A stretch of DNA of 49,421 nucleotides from Syncephalis plumigaleata. Lineage: Eukaryota > Zoopagomycota > Zoopagomycetes > Zoopagales > Piptocephalidaceae. Of this stretch, positions 32,629-43,159 are shown piece after piece (the first letter of the stretch is position 1; the number at the start of each line of letters is the position of its first letter). Made by a program: the position numbers and the translations under genes. The stretch lies in assembly GCA_025201365.1 (NCBI GenBank), contig JAIXMF010000062.1, positions 1-49,421 of the forward strand. The letters are read 5' to 3'. The notes beneath the pieces are model-generated. The model searched no databases, had not been told where the DNA came from, and worked only from the letters and a program-made list of their open reading frames with translations.

Positions 32629-33480
32629 TGTTTACGCGATAGTTTGTAGATCTTTTTACTTGACCCAAGCGTAACACGACCAGCATCAATAAAGTATTAC
32701 GCATTTATTAGTTATACGGTACGAGAGAAATGCCTACTCATTGATTACTAACGGTATGTCATTATATAAACAATACAAATTGCGTATTTTGTTCTTATTA
32801 GACTATATGTAAAGGCAAGCATGAGCAGGGTAGCTAGTTGCATACCACTTATCCTGTTATACGGCATTATTACCATATGCTTAGTAGGTATCTGCCGACA
32901 AGCTGGCATGATGGTAGTATACATTCCTCTATTTTACCTGTGTCATATAAAATATTTTATTATCATGCTATGTTATTTGTATGCAACAAAAAAAGGGGAA
33001 TGCGAATGACACGAAGAAGACGCGTATTACTGAGAAAGTGAATAAATGAAGAAAACTAGCGTATAGTTGAGAGGAAGTGGACGTGTGTTGTTTACTGACA
33101 AGTGGAATGTAATCAGTACTAAGAAGACAGCATTGGTAAAGAAGTAAAGAGAAACAGCAATGAAATGGATACTTGGAAATGAATTAGTAGATCATTAATG
33201 TCATTAGACACTAGTAACAAACATGTCAATTATTACCACTATTATCATCATTGAGCATTTCTGAATGGTTCTATTTGAATGACAATGGACTGCTTCGTAT
33301 ATTTGGCTCATGTGTATAGACTACTACAATAAAGATATTGCTACAATGACATGACATGACGCGTAAATGAGCAATATCAATATATCATTTTGTAGTCATA
33401 CGAACTACAGAATCTTAGCACATTTTCATTTAATTCATTCATTCATACTTATTAATTACAAGTGGTGTTATAAATTGTTT
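32629..33480. other. Spacer after MGR2
   Basis: An 852-bp AT-rich spacer between two convergent genes. One 62-codon hydrophobic frame (32821-33009) is not supported by composition or a recognisable motif. ATTCATTC repeats lie near 33437. Nothing else is seen. Confidence 0.5.
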
Positions 33481-35034
33481 TTATTTTTTATAATTGCAGC
33501 GGAATATTGAAAGCATGGAATAGAGAGCATACTGGCAATTGTAGAGACAGCCTTGTTCGTCCTTATCATCCGATGCTTGCATTGGTGCATTTTCTGTTAC
33601 TTCGTTAGTGTTTGTGTGAGCACCCCTGCTAGTTGACGGCAAAGCGCGAGGTTGATGCAAGCTACTACTTCTCTCTTGCGTTGATGGTGTTGCGGCAAAG
33701 GAAGCCAGACTGGGATTGGGTGCTACCATAGGACGGCGTATATACTGCGCAATACGAAATACATTATTAGAAGCAATAGCGACATTGCCATTAGTGGCAG
33801 ATGCAGTTGGTGCACTGGGAGGAGCCGGCGTGACCTGCAATGCATGTGGCGGTACCCGTGCATCCGATGTCGCTGGAGTTGCAGGTCTATTAACGGCAAC
33901 TGCACTAGACTTTACCGGTGCATTTACTTGAAGGTTGCGTCTTGCGGCAGTGCCACCTTGTGTATTTGTGGATAGTGTATCTGCTACCATGGGTGGTATA
34001 GGTGTATAGCTTGAGGAATTCTGGATGGCTGTCGAAGCAGTGCCATTAGATACAACTGCGTTACCCGGTAAGCTAGTACTGGGCGGTTCGAGTGGTGCAC
34101 ATATAATCTCGGACGGATTTAATGGCATGGAGAATGTCACCGACGAGAGTGACGAAAGCGCCAATGATGGCATACGCTTATTCGTAGCAAGTGCTTCTGT
34201 GACATTTTGCGTCTGCGTTGGATTAACCGTGTTAATATTGGCCACCTTTTCATTTCGATTGCTTGATTTGGCGCCAATGTCCTTCTTTCCATTAACAGAT
34301 AGAGTAGGAGTATGATCCTGCCTAATGATGGAGGAATGCTGGCCGATGGAATCATCCATCAAGGCTGGTCCTGTATTGTCGGCATCAGTTAGCAATCTCC
34401 CATATGCTATAGCGGGAGTGTTTGAACCAATTATGGTACGTTGGGGATTTTCGCCATTATTGCGATGATGCGATGATGAATGCTGATGATGAGGCATCGT
34501 ATTGCCAGTTAATTTATATCCGCTAGAAAAGTGATATTTACGCAGACGCTTGTTGAACAAAAAGAAAACATGCACGGCTAGTTCGATAGCCACTAAAGAA
34601 ATAAATGTACAATAAAGAAGTAAGAACAGACGAACAAACAAAAACAAACAAGTGCGTACACGCGTACACGTAGGTAACTAATGTGATATGGAATGAATAC
34701 GTGCCGGCACGTATTGAAAGAATGCTTTGAACAGAAAGAAAATGCTATAAACGAAGTGGACAAAGGATAACAGCGACTATAAGAGGAGGTTACTTGGAAT
34801 AAAAAGGCGCAAGAGGCGGTGGAATAGAAAGAATCCAGCATGGCACCTCATGACGGTTGTAATTATAATACAAAGACGCTCTTCGCTATCCACCGCATGT
34901 ACATTGTGACATGCATGCAATATGCGCAGGGTTGCACAGCGCTTCAGACTATGCTGAAACAAGGGGATGAGTCCATCTCTAAGCCTGCCTAGAATAGGAG
35001 ACTGATCATAAATTGCTTTGTTAAGAAACCCCAT
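33481..35034 (-). CDS. Unrecognised membrane protein with Ser/Thr/Pro-rich tail
   Basis: I propose two exons (34794-35034 and 33481-34592; donor GTAACC, acceptor TTTATTTCTTTAG) that join in frame into 450 residues. Exon 1 gives a compact region starting MGFLNKAIYDQSPILGRLRD, with a Cys/His segment (CATLRILHACHNVHAV) and hydrophobic stretches. The join creates FIPMAIELAVHVFFLFNKRL, a plausible membrane helix. The remaining ~350 residues are Asn/Ser/Thr/Pro/Ala-rich and probably disordered, ending in a Cys-containing peptide (CLYNCQYALYSMLSIFRC). An unspliced start at 34647 (388 residues) is the alternative. I do not recognise the family. The codon pattern and length support a real gene; the intron is inferred from splice motifs only. 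Confidence 0.55.
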
Positions 35035-36361
35035 TGTATTTGAATCATTATTCACTCACTCGCTCTCCATTTGTTTATGCTATGTAACTATTAATAGTAC
35101 ATTAACGATTGTACAACATGTTTAATGGACCAATGCTAAAGTATGGATTTTACACCGTCAACTTGCTACATTATTGCTTACTGCAATGTCCTCTTTATTT
35201 CCCTCTTTTTTCCCTACACATGCTCTATGATGGAATGCACGCTGTCTTGCAAGCATATGAAATTAACTATCGCATAGTTCGATGAATGTTTTTTCTCCTC
35301 TTCTCATACTACTTTCTCTCAAAACTTGAGCGTTAAACGAGTCATATATATCGTTATTCCAATCTTTTTATTTACTTTTCCTGACCAAGTTATACGTTCT
35401 ATAATCTCGGGTAATCGTATAAGCATAGAGAAATAGTCCATAAGATATCCAAATAAAGATGGTCGACCGATATTTCCCTAGGCACTAGACAATTATGAAC
35501 ACTGCAAGTCGTCTATTATTAGGGAAAGTCCGGCTAATTCTACTAGTATTCAGAAGGTTCTAAGCTCCTTCTATTGTGGTTCGATAGATTCCAGAATAGT
35601 AATCACTAATGAGCGCTTTACGTCATTGTTGTATGATGAATAATGCTGACTTTGAACAAGAATGCTGCATGGTTATTAATGGGAAAATTCTAGTCCATTA
35701 ATGCAATTTGGGTGAACAAACTAGCTTTTGTCAAGCTTGCTATGCTGTGTGGAAACACGATACTATTTCACTTTTAGTTATATATCTTATTGAGTTCTCT
35801 GTAGACTAAATAAGCATTTCCAGCTTACTATTAGAACGACGCTTGCCATCCGCTTTAGATAATTATACAGACTACAGACCATTTCCATCCAACTTGCGCA
35901 GTTAGCCTTTTGTTTTTACGAATAAATAATAGTTAACACTAATTGTAATAGATGATATCGCGATCATTAACATCTCCCTCAACTGCTAGAGCAATGACAA
36001 CTACTCAATAATAATAGCAATGTAATGATGGGTGTTAACAATTGTGTGAATCTATTTATTAATAAACTGCAAACGTTAAATGATAAATGCGCAAATTGGA
36101 TGGAAAAACACTGTATCTTATGGTAAATGATACTTCCTTATTCCCATAGTCCATAAAAGGATATTTTGATCGGACTTGAGGGACAACTTGCTATATAGTC
36201 GTAGCTATAATTTTATTTGTCCTCCATTAGATTGCCTGACAATATTTAAATAAAGAACTCGTATAGCATCATTCATGTCGATTCATCTATACACTCTCGC
36301 CTAGTAGTCTAATCTTAATATAATATAATAAATAATATACGTCATTTGTACACACTCAGCT
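35035..36361. promoter_or_regulatory. 1.3-kb divergent spacer upstream of subtilase
   Basis: It separates the divergent membrane-protein gene and the subtilase, so it contains both promoters. Apart from repeat copy D and AT-rich DNA with a TATAATATAATAAATAATAT stretch at about 36319-36338, just upstream of the subtilase ATG, no feature is recognised. Confidence 0.5.
35872..36116 (+). repeat. Dispersed repeat copy D
   Basis: A full-length copy nearly identical to copy C from CTACAG to CACTGTAT. Small differences fall in the tail, for example a GTAATGATGGGTG variant of the GCGATAATGATGC block. Same orientation as copies A-C. It ends 245 bp before the subtilase ATG. Confidence 0.9.
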
Positions 36362-39295
36362 ATGTTTATTTCAACCAAGCTTTCCGCCTCGGCTATCGCC
36401 CTCGTGCTTATCGTGGCAAGTGAGACCGTACAATCGGCTTTTCGCATGCCATTTAATCCACTCAAGCAAGCTCACTCGAAGACTCACTCTTCCGTCAGTA
36501 GACGTGACACACATTCCGTGCTAAACAAACTTGCCGCTCGTGCTGATACTACCTCGTCCAGTACCGCACCAGGTCCAGGCTACCTACCCTCCTCCTATAT
36601 TATCGAATTTAATGCTACACCGGGAACTAGTCAAGCTTCCACGCAGCAATCGAATTTCATTGCCTATGCCAAACAAAAGCTAAACATTGAAGTTCGCAAG
36701 ACGTACAATGTCATACTCAATGCCGTTGCCATCAACATCCTTGATAATGGTCAATGGGGCCTAAATTCGGTTACCAACTTTGACGGTATCACCAATGTTA
36801 CCCCGATAGACGGTGGTGATCAGCATGCACCGATTGTACATGCCACCGGTGCCGAGGCCACCGCTCTTCGCCGTCGTCAAAGTATCGAGCTCACCCCCGA
36901 TCCCAATGCCGGCAAGGGTGTCAAGGTCGGTGTCATTGATTCCGGCATTGACTATCAGCATCCAGCGCTTGGTGGATGTTTCGGTGCCGGTTGTAAGGTT
37001 GCCTATGGCTACGACTTTGTCGGTGATGCCTACACCGGTGCTGCCTGGCCAGCAGCAGGATGGAACCCGGTCCCTGATTCTGATCCACTCGACACTTGTA
37101 ATGGACACGGCACTCACGTCGCCGGTCTCATTGCCGCCAACTCTGATGAAGTGATGGGAACAGCACCGTCTGCCACGCTTGGTGCCTATCGTGTATTTGG
37201 ATGCAGTGGCGTAGTGGGCATGGATGTCCTGATTAGTGCCATGGAACGTGCTGCCACCGATCAGATGGACGTGATCAGCATCTCCATTGGTACGGGCAAG
37301 TTCTACGTGGACTATCCCGATGCGCGTGCCGCTCAGAATCTAATCGGTATCGGTATTACCGTGGTGGCATCGGCCGGTAACGACGGGTTGAACGGATTGA
37401 ACAGTATATCCAGTCCGGGTCTAGCTCCAGATGTTATCTCGGTCGGTTCCATGGGTCGACCCAAGTTGAGCTCGTTCTCCCTCACACTTAATGACGACGA
37501 TGACGCGCTAGTCTATTACTTGACAGCGAATCAAACTGTCGTACCAACCTCAACGTTCAAGACCATCAAGCGTGTCAATAGCAACAATGCCGATGGATGC
37601 AAGCCATTCGACATGGGCTACAGTGGCAAACTTGTCGTGTTGAATCGTGGTAATTGTGAATTCGAGGTGAAGGCCATGAATGCCCAGAATGTGCGAGCTC
37701 TCGGTATTATCGTTGTCAATGATAGCGATGACTTGTTCTTCCCTGTGGTCAACTCCACCGTAAATATCCATGTTCTTGTCGTTGGCCGCACTGATGGGCA
37801 AAAGTTGTACGAGCTATTGCCCACCATCAACGATTCAACCACCATTAAATGGAATAAGACTCCAACGAAATATAGCGCGCAGTACAACACTTACCAATGG
37901 TCGCATTTCAGCTCGAATGGTCCCACCGATAATATCAGCAATATCAAACCTGATCTTACATCATTCGGTGAGACCGTGTATAGCACGTTCTTGACTAAAC
38001 TCGGTTCGTTTGCATTGCTAAGCGGTACGAGTATGGCGACACCACAAGTGGCAGGTCTTGCCGCGGCAACCATTCAACGACTTGGCTCGACAGTGTCAAA
38101 GACCGAACGACCAATAGCAGTTCGTCGATTACTCATGCAAACGGCTATTGCGCAAACATCGCCGGAACTCGAGGAGATGACCACGAACAAGAACACGTAC
38201 ACTACACCTATTGTGTCTGGCGGCACGGGTATTGCTCGTCGACTCACCTCATCCGATAAGAACTGGGGGCTACATCCATTGTCAGTTGGGTTCCACGGTA
38301 CCGATGAAGGCGGTTCCACTGCTGCTTACTCCTTCAAGATAACACTTACCGGTGATCTACCACCTGGCACGGTTACCTTCCGACACGTACCAGCTTGGGC
38401 CGTATCAAGTTGGCAGAACCGCAAACGTGCTTACTACATCTTCGACGGTGCACTCAGTACATTCAAGGCAAATCCGAGCAAGATCACCATTGGTTCCACC
38501 ACCAGTAATCCTAATGTTAACAAGTTGCGCTCCGAGTCAACCACCATCACCATCTATCCGCCGTATCAAGCTGACGCCACTTACTACATGGTTTTCAACG
38601 GTCTTGTAGAGGCTGTTCACAAAGATGCCTCCACCGGTGTCGAGACAATTCGTCATATTCCCTATCAGACGACTCGTGGTGCTCAGCGTGTACTTGGCCC
38701 ATTGCGTCGTGACGACAACTACCCTAGACTTGACTATGTCACCACTAAGGGTGAAGTGCTCACCAGTACAAGCAAGACCCGTGTGGTGACCGCAGCCGGT
38801 GATTACGTGGCTGTACGTCTTCGTTTGGATACACCATCGCCATGGTCCCTTATTGCGGTGGAAGACACGAATGGCAACATTCTTGGTATGGCTTATGATG
38901 CCATGGGTGGACCTATGGATGCCACCAAGGAAGATCCTAATGATGACATGTGGTGCTACTGGAATGGTCTAATCCAACCGATGCCCGTATTCAACCAACC
39001 GGAATCCAGCATCTCTGCAGTGCCAGATGGTCAGTACCGATTGCGCTTGTTCACCTATCGTCCATTCTCACCGGAGAATTCATTAAACACTCGATCATCC
39101 TATGATACATGGCTTTCACCAGTGGTGACCGTAACAGGCATTGCTGCACAATTTACAAAGGAATCTCAAGGTCAGCAACTGTCTGCCGGTGATGGTGGCA
39201 AGGTGTCCTCAGTGATGGCTAAGGTTGCAAGCACTGGTAAAGATCAGTCGTTGGTGAGCGGAACCATGCAATTGATGTACAAGTTCTCCAAGTAA
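36362..39295 (+). CDS. Secreted subtilisin-like serine protease (S8, PA domain)
   Basis: A single exon encodes 977 residues. A signal peptide (about 1-25) is followed by an I9-like propeptide (about 78-128) and a Kex2-type Arg-Arg-Arg at 170-172 just before the catalytic domain. The triad is complete: Asp193 (GVIDSGIDYQHP), His252 (NGHGTHVAG) and Ser557 (SGTSMATPQVAG), with oxyanion Asn340 (ASAGNDG). A PA (protease-associated) insertion lies at about 385-495. After the catalytic domain a fibronectin-III-like region begins around 640 (ITLTGDLPPGTVTFRH). This order is that of the Vpr/minor extracellular protease group common in fungi. It should act outside the cell on host or environmental protein. 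The coding sequence is GC-richer than its flanks and intronless, unlike its neighbours. Confidence 0.93.
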   Translation: MFISTKLSASAIALVLIVASETVQSAFRMPFNPLKQAHSKTHSSVSRRDTHSVLNKLAARADTTSSSTAPGPGYLPSSYIIEFNATPGTSQASTQQSNFIAYAKQKLNIEVRKTYNVILNAVAINILDNGQWGLNSVTNFDGITNVTPIDGGDQHAPIVHATGAEATALRRRQSIELTPDPNAGKGVKVGVIDSGIDYQHPALGGCFGAGCKVAYGYDFVGDAYTGAAWPAAGWNPVPDSDPLDTCNGHGTHVAGLIAANSDEVMGTAPSATLGAYRVFGCSGVVGMDVLISAMERAATDQMDVISISIGTGKFYVDYPDARAAQNLIGIGITVVASAGNDGLNGLNSISSPGLAPDVISVGSMGRPKLSSFSLTLNDDDDALVYYLTANQTVVPTSTFKTIKRVNSNNADGCKPFDMGYSGKLVVLNRGNCEFEVKAMNAQNVRALGIIVVNDSDDLFFPVVNSTVNIHVLVVGRTDGQKLYELLPTINDSTTIKWNKTPTKYSAQYNTYQWSHFSSNGPTDNISNIKPDLTSFGETVYSTFLTKLGSFALLSGTSMATPQVAGLAAATIQRLGSTVSKTERPIAVRRLLMQTAIAQTSPELEEMTTNKNTYTTPIVSGGTGIARRLTSSDKNWGLHPLSVGFHGTDEGGSTAAYSFKITLTGDLPPGTVTFRHVPAWAVSSWQNRKRAYYIFDGALSTFKANPSKITIGSTTSNPNVNKLRSESTTITIYPPYQADATYYMVFNGLVEAVHKDASTGVETIRHIPYQTTRGAQRVLGPLRRDDNYPRLDYVTTKGEVLTSTSKTRVVTAAGDYVAVRLRLDTPSPWSLIAVEDTNGNILGMAYDAMGGPMDATKEDPNDDMWCYWNGLIQPMPVFNQPESSISAVPDGQYRLRLFTYRPFSPENSLNTRSSYDTWLSPVVTVTGIAAQFTKESQGQQLSAGDGGKVSSVMAKVASTGKDQSLVSGTMQLMYKFSK

Positions 39296-39332
39296 TCGGA
39301 GAAATTGTTAATAAATCCATCACTTCTTTACA

Positions 39333-39362
39333 TACACATACATACATACATACATACATACA
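39333..39362. repeat. CATA microsatellite in subtilase 3' region
   Basis: Tandem ACAT/CATA units downstream of the subtilase stop, probably in its 3' UTR. Confidence 0.85.
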
Positions 39363-39537
39363 TGATAAAAGCATTTGTCTTTATTTTCATAGACACGTAC
39401 ACATACAATCAATGCAAAATAGTCCTTATAATTATAGCATGTTTAATCGCGTTCTAACATGTCACTTTACTCGGTAAGTTGTATAAGAGTATATAGGATA
39501 CATATTCAGAACTAGTCTTTCTTAGGCAAGCTCGCGT

Positions 39538-40903
39538 CTATGCTGCGTATGCTGGATTATAGCGATTTAACTGTAAAAATGTCTCGGGCGGATATCTTGC
39601 CTTGGGATTAATGATCAAGAGGCGGCTTAGTAGTATGGTCAAGTAGTGTGGAATAAAATCATTATTTCTTGGACCTCTAGTAGCAGGAGAAATGGGAAGT
39701 TTGCCGCTTTGATAGTCTCTGAGCAGTTTAAATTTGTTCCGCTGGTAGTCTGACGTGTATCTTCCTTGGAGAGCCTCGAAAACAGTCCAGCCAGTTAGGA
39801 GATGATAGAAGATTGCACCGACTGCCCAAGTATCCGCTGTGAGTAGATTGTAATTCGAGAATGACAAAATCTCGGGTGCTACATAATTGAACGTTAGGCC
39901 TCTAACCTTTCCTTCGGGTGCATCAGTTTTCGTAGCATCAAATGTAATGCTTCTATCGAAATCGATAAGTTTAAGTATCGGGTTGTTACTTTCATCCAGC
40001 GAAATGACAACATCTACGATAATTATAATAATGGTAATAAAGAAAAGAAGACAACAATGTTGAGTGGTTTTCCTCCTTTTGTCAACAATGACAATTGCAC
40101 TACTTACCCGTAGGCTTAAGATCGTTATAAGCTATACCTGCCTTGTGAAGATATTGAAGAGCTACACGCAAAGTATAGTATTAGTCGTGTTCAACATGAA
40201 TCGTTGCATTTTCCTTCTTCTCTACCTTCAAGTAGCTGATAAATTAATTTGTAAATAATCGGATAGCGTCGAGTGGTCAAGTGTTCGAGATATGTATCTA
40301 ATGTTTGCTTGCCAGCATACTCCGTAATGATACATTGACCTGGCGTGAATGAAAGGCTTTTGGGCCATTTCGTCGTAATGAACTTTTTGACAAATGATGA
40401 AACCTTATACGGCAGGCCCATTGTAAATGAGTGAACCAGCTTGACAAAGTATTGTGAGCCTTTTACATTTGGATTTTCCGATCTAAACTTGACTATACTC
40501 TAGAATAGACGTTAGACATACTACGGGGATAAGCAAGGAACCACTTACTTCATACGCCGTTTTCTCCTTTTTTATGCTATTCGAGGCATACGAGCACTTG
40601 ACGAACGCCTCGTCACCATTATAGTGCGCGTAGCCCATGACGGAGTAATCGCCATAGCCGATGGTTTTCTTGACGGTAAGACCTTTCTCGAGTGCATCCG
40701 GCTTGTCAACGGGTAAAGTAATCAGTTTCCATTTATCACTGTTCGCTATTATGAATCAGTTAGAACCGATATCAATCGTAGGCTATATGGTACTAACGTT
40801 TTGCTGGTCGGAAATGCTTAGGAGATGCCAATACTTGATGAACACACGCAGCGAGTACTAAAACGTGGATGATACCCGCCACGGTAAATGTGGTGAATTG
40901 CAT
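39538..40903 (-). CDS. Secreted protein-kinase-like protein, divergent catalytic motifs
   Basis: Five exons (40798-40903, 40549-40745, 40226-40499, 40108-40161, 39538-40013) join in frame into 368 residues. The N-terminus (MQFTTFTVAGIIHVLVLAAC, then VHQVLASP) is a strong signal peptide with cleavage expected after Ala26. The rest is one kinase fold: glycine loop IGYGDYSV at 64-71, candidate Lys85 (AFVKCSY), catalytic loop YNDLKPTDVVI (Asp206 and Lys208 kept, Asn replaced by Asp211), DFD at 228-230 in place of DFG, YVAPEIL, and ADTWAVGAIFYHLLTGWTVF. The activation segment is short. No transmembrane helix follows, so secretion rather than receptor topology is predicted. The family is unnamed to me. 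Kinase fold is clear; catalytic competence is doubtful. It converges on the subtilase gene 242 bp away. Confidence 0.8.
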
Positions 40904-41713
40904 CGCGATGCTATTTGATCACGATGAAAAGAAATCAATAATCAATCAGGAAGGATTTAACGTAAAGTAGTAAAAGAATCGACCTATGTTTCTCAATGAA
41001 AATATGATATAGACCACAGACAAATAGGAGGGAAGAGATGTATAAGCGAGATAAGCGAGATAAGCGAGCAAGAAGAGGCAAGGCAACAACTTGTACAGGT
41101 TGTGATCCTTCTTTTGTCGTCAAATAGTGGGGTTTTCTTATTATATTTTCGAGTGATCGCCTTTTCTTGAGTTGTTTTTTTTCGTTTGATGTAAATGGCG
41201 AATAAAAAGAACCCCAAATGCCTCCGTAAATGGAATGTTCATGCTCCACTACATATATATATATATGGCATTTTTCTACTTATAGGCACAAGGAGAACAC
41301 GAGTAACGTGCCAGCATGTGTTGTCCGTGACTTTTTTATTGAAGTGGAGGTACAACTGATTTCATTGTTAAATCAAGGTGGAGAACAATGATCCAGAATG
41401 GTTATTTTCTATGAATAAACCGAACAGGCGTATTTCACAAGTGATCTCCCTTTGTGGATTGTTTGTGTTCGTAAAACAACAAGAATCTACGACCTCTAGT
41501 TAGCTTTAGCCGAAATAGCAATTGCATCCATTGCTTGTAATCATCCTAACCAGTACAAATAACAAGCAATGAACGATACTTTAATTGTAAATCTCGTGTA
41601 TTTGTGTATTTATTAAGAGTACTAAACAAACACTGTACTATGCCATATACGTGCGTGTATATATATATGAATATCTAATGCTACAATAAAATGAAAATGA
41701 AAATGAGAATAAT
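40904..41713. other. Spacer between two minus-strand genes
   Basis: An 810-bp AT-rich spacer. It contains a GATAAGCGA triplication at about 41047-41072 and a (TA)n tract near 41252. Short minus-strand frames here are Lys/Arg- or Leu/Ser-rich without motifs. No gene is seen. Confidence 0.5.
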
Positions 41714-43159
41714 TTACCATAGAATATCGTAAGCTGTCGTTTCATGGGAGATATCACTTTGACTAAAACTCATTATGGGACTGGCGTAGGGTGCATCGAT
41801 CTTTTCAACGAACGTGCCGTATTGTTCCGACTCTGTCGAGTAGATGTGCTCGATACTTAACTCCATCTCAGCAATGTATTCGGTCTTGTTGGATTCCATG
41901 CTTACTTGCGGTGCAGTCGATGTAAGACTATGCCACACGAGAGAAGGATCATACCCTGTATGATTTAGCGTGGATGTAGTCGCTCGTTTACTCTGCGAGG
42001 TGCAATACGAATAATTCGGTCGAGCATGGGTGGTGACTAGATTGACGCCACTCTTTACGATCATGGTGTGTATCGCTCGTTTCACTTGTGAACGCGAGCT
42101 TTGGAATACATTAACGAAAATGGCCATCTCGAATGTTGGATAGACGAGTGCATGTGGTACAAGGATAAATACCATGTGTAGCCACGGTTTCTGTAGAAAG
42201 TATTCATTGCATATACCCTTGATTATCGTGTGTATACATGCTGTCGTGTAAATAACAATGATGGCGAGGAATATATTACGAAAACGATGTGCTGAATTCT
42301 TTTCTGCACTGTTACCATTATAATGATCGTTATTATAAGTATTATTATTATTATTGTTGTTGTTGTTGTTGTTGATATTATCATTGTTATTACGCTGTTG
42401 TTGTTGAGTAGTAGTACTGGGTCTATGCACGTGCACGTACATGATACGATAGAATCCATAACAGTAATAAATACTGGCAATTAAAATCATAAGTGTCGAC
42501 ACAGTCATCGAGATGAACATGATGGGATTCGCTATCCTTACCATACTCGTACGTTTGTGCTCATGCGCCCAGTTAAGCCAAATACCAACGGCGAGGTAAA
42601 GGGTGAACATCTGCAGACAAACAATGACTGCCACCCAATGTAGAATTGTCGTGGACGGCAATCGAATGGTGTACTGCCTCCATTGTGCCGCTAGATCCTT
42701 GGCAAAGGTTGACACGGCCGGTTCCTTGGCACGAAGTGTGTTTTGCGCAAAGATACTCGGAATATGCGCGATAATACCGACAACGAAGAAGGTGGAAACA
42801 AGCGGCATTAGTATGGTGCCTAGAATGTTGATCACCGTACGAATGAGTCGGTACTCGGGCCAGTTGAGTAGCGTGCAAGCGTACATGATCGCTCGTACGG
42901 TGTTCATCAGCCATAGGCCGATAAGTAGCGTATCGACTGGTTTCGGTAGCCAATAGCCGTCCACTCGTCGGAATAGGACGGTTAATAGGCCGTGCGACCA
43001 TCGATATCCAGCAATGAGCCCGGCCACCGCACTGTTCAGACACGATATGGCAAGACAAGCCATGATGGCATAGTTGAGTCGACGATCGAATACACAATCG
43101 TAAATATCGATGGTTGGAAAGCATACTTCTTCCACATCATTTGTCGGTAAATCGGACAT
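41714..43159 (-). CDS. Seven-helix polytopic membrane protein, unrecognised
   Basis: A single exon of 481 residues from the chosen Met (MSDLPTNDVEEV). An in-frame extension to 43252 would add 31 mostly Leu/Gln residues encoded by an AAT/AGT microsatellite and is unlikely to be real coding. About seven hydrophobic helices are visible, for example AIMACLAISCLNSAVAGLIA, TLLIGLWLMNTVRAIMYACT, INILGTILMPLVSTFFVVGI, VAVIVCLQMFTLYLAVGIWL, PIMFISMTVSTLMILIASIY, IFLAIIVIYTTACIHTIIKG and MVFILVPHALVYPTFEMAIF. A Gln/Asn-rich loop with an 11-Asn run sits between helices 5 and 6, and a ~110-residue soluble tail follows helix 7. An extracellular N-terminus and long third loop suggest a GPCR-like topology, but I see no family-defining motif. 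Confidence 0.7.
   Translation of the reverse strand: MSDLPTNDVEEVCFPTIDIYDCVFDRRLNYAIMACLAISCLNSAVAGLIAGYRWSHGLLTVLFRRVDGYWLPKPVDTLLIGLWLMNTVRAIMYACTLLNWPEYRLIRTVINILGTILMPLVSTFFVVGIIAHIPSIFAQNTLRAKEPAVSTFAKDLAAQWRQYTIRLPSTTILHWVAVIVCLQMFTLYLAVGIWLNWAHEHKRTSMVRIANPIMFISMTVSTLMILIASIYYCYGFYRIMYVHVHRPSTTTQQQQRNNNDNINNNNNNNNNNNTYNNDHYNGNSAEKNSAHRFRNIFLAIIVIYTTACIHTIIKGICNEYFLQKPWLHMVFILVPHALVYPTFEMAIFVNVFQSSRSQVKRAIHTMIVKSGVNLVTTHARPNYSYCTSQSKRATTSTLNHTGYDPSLVWHSLTSTAPQVSMESNKTEYIAEMELSIEHIYSTESEQYGTFVEKIDAPYASPIMSFSQSDISHETTAYDILW

Noticed and set aside
32821-33009. 62-codon hydrophobic frame after MGR2
   Set aside because: AT-rich spacer composition and no recognisable family; a membrane-like translation is expected by chance here.
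41590-41645. Possible further copy of the dispersed repeat (TTTATTAA ... AAACACTGTA)
   Set aside because: Only two short blocks match and their spacing differs from copies A-D.
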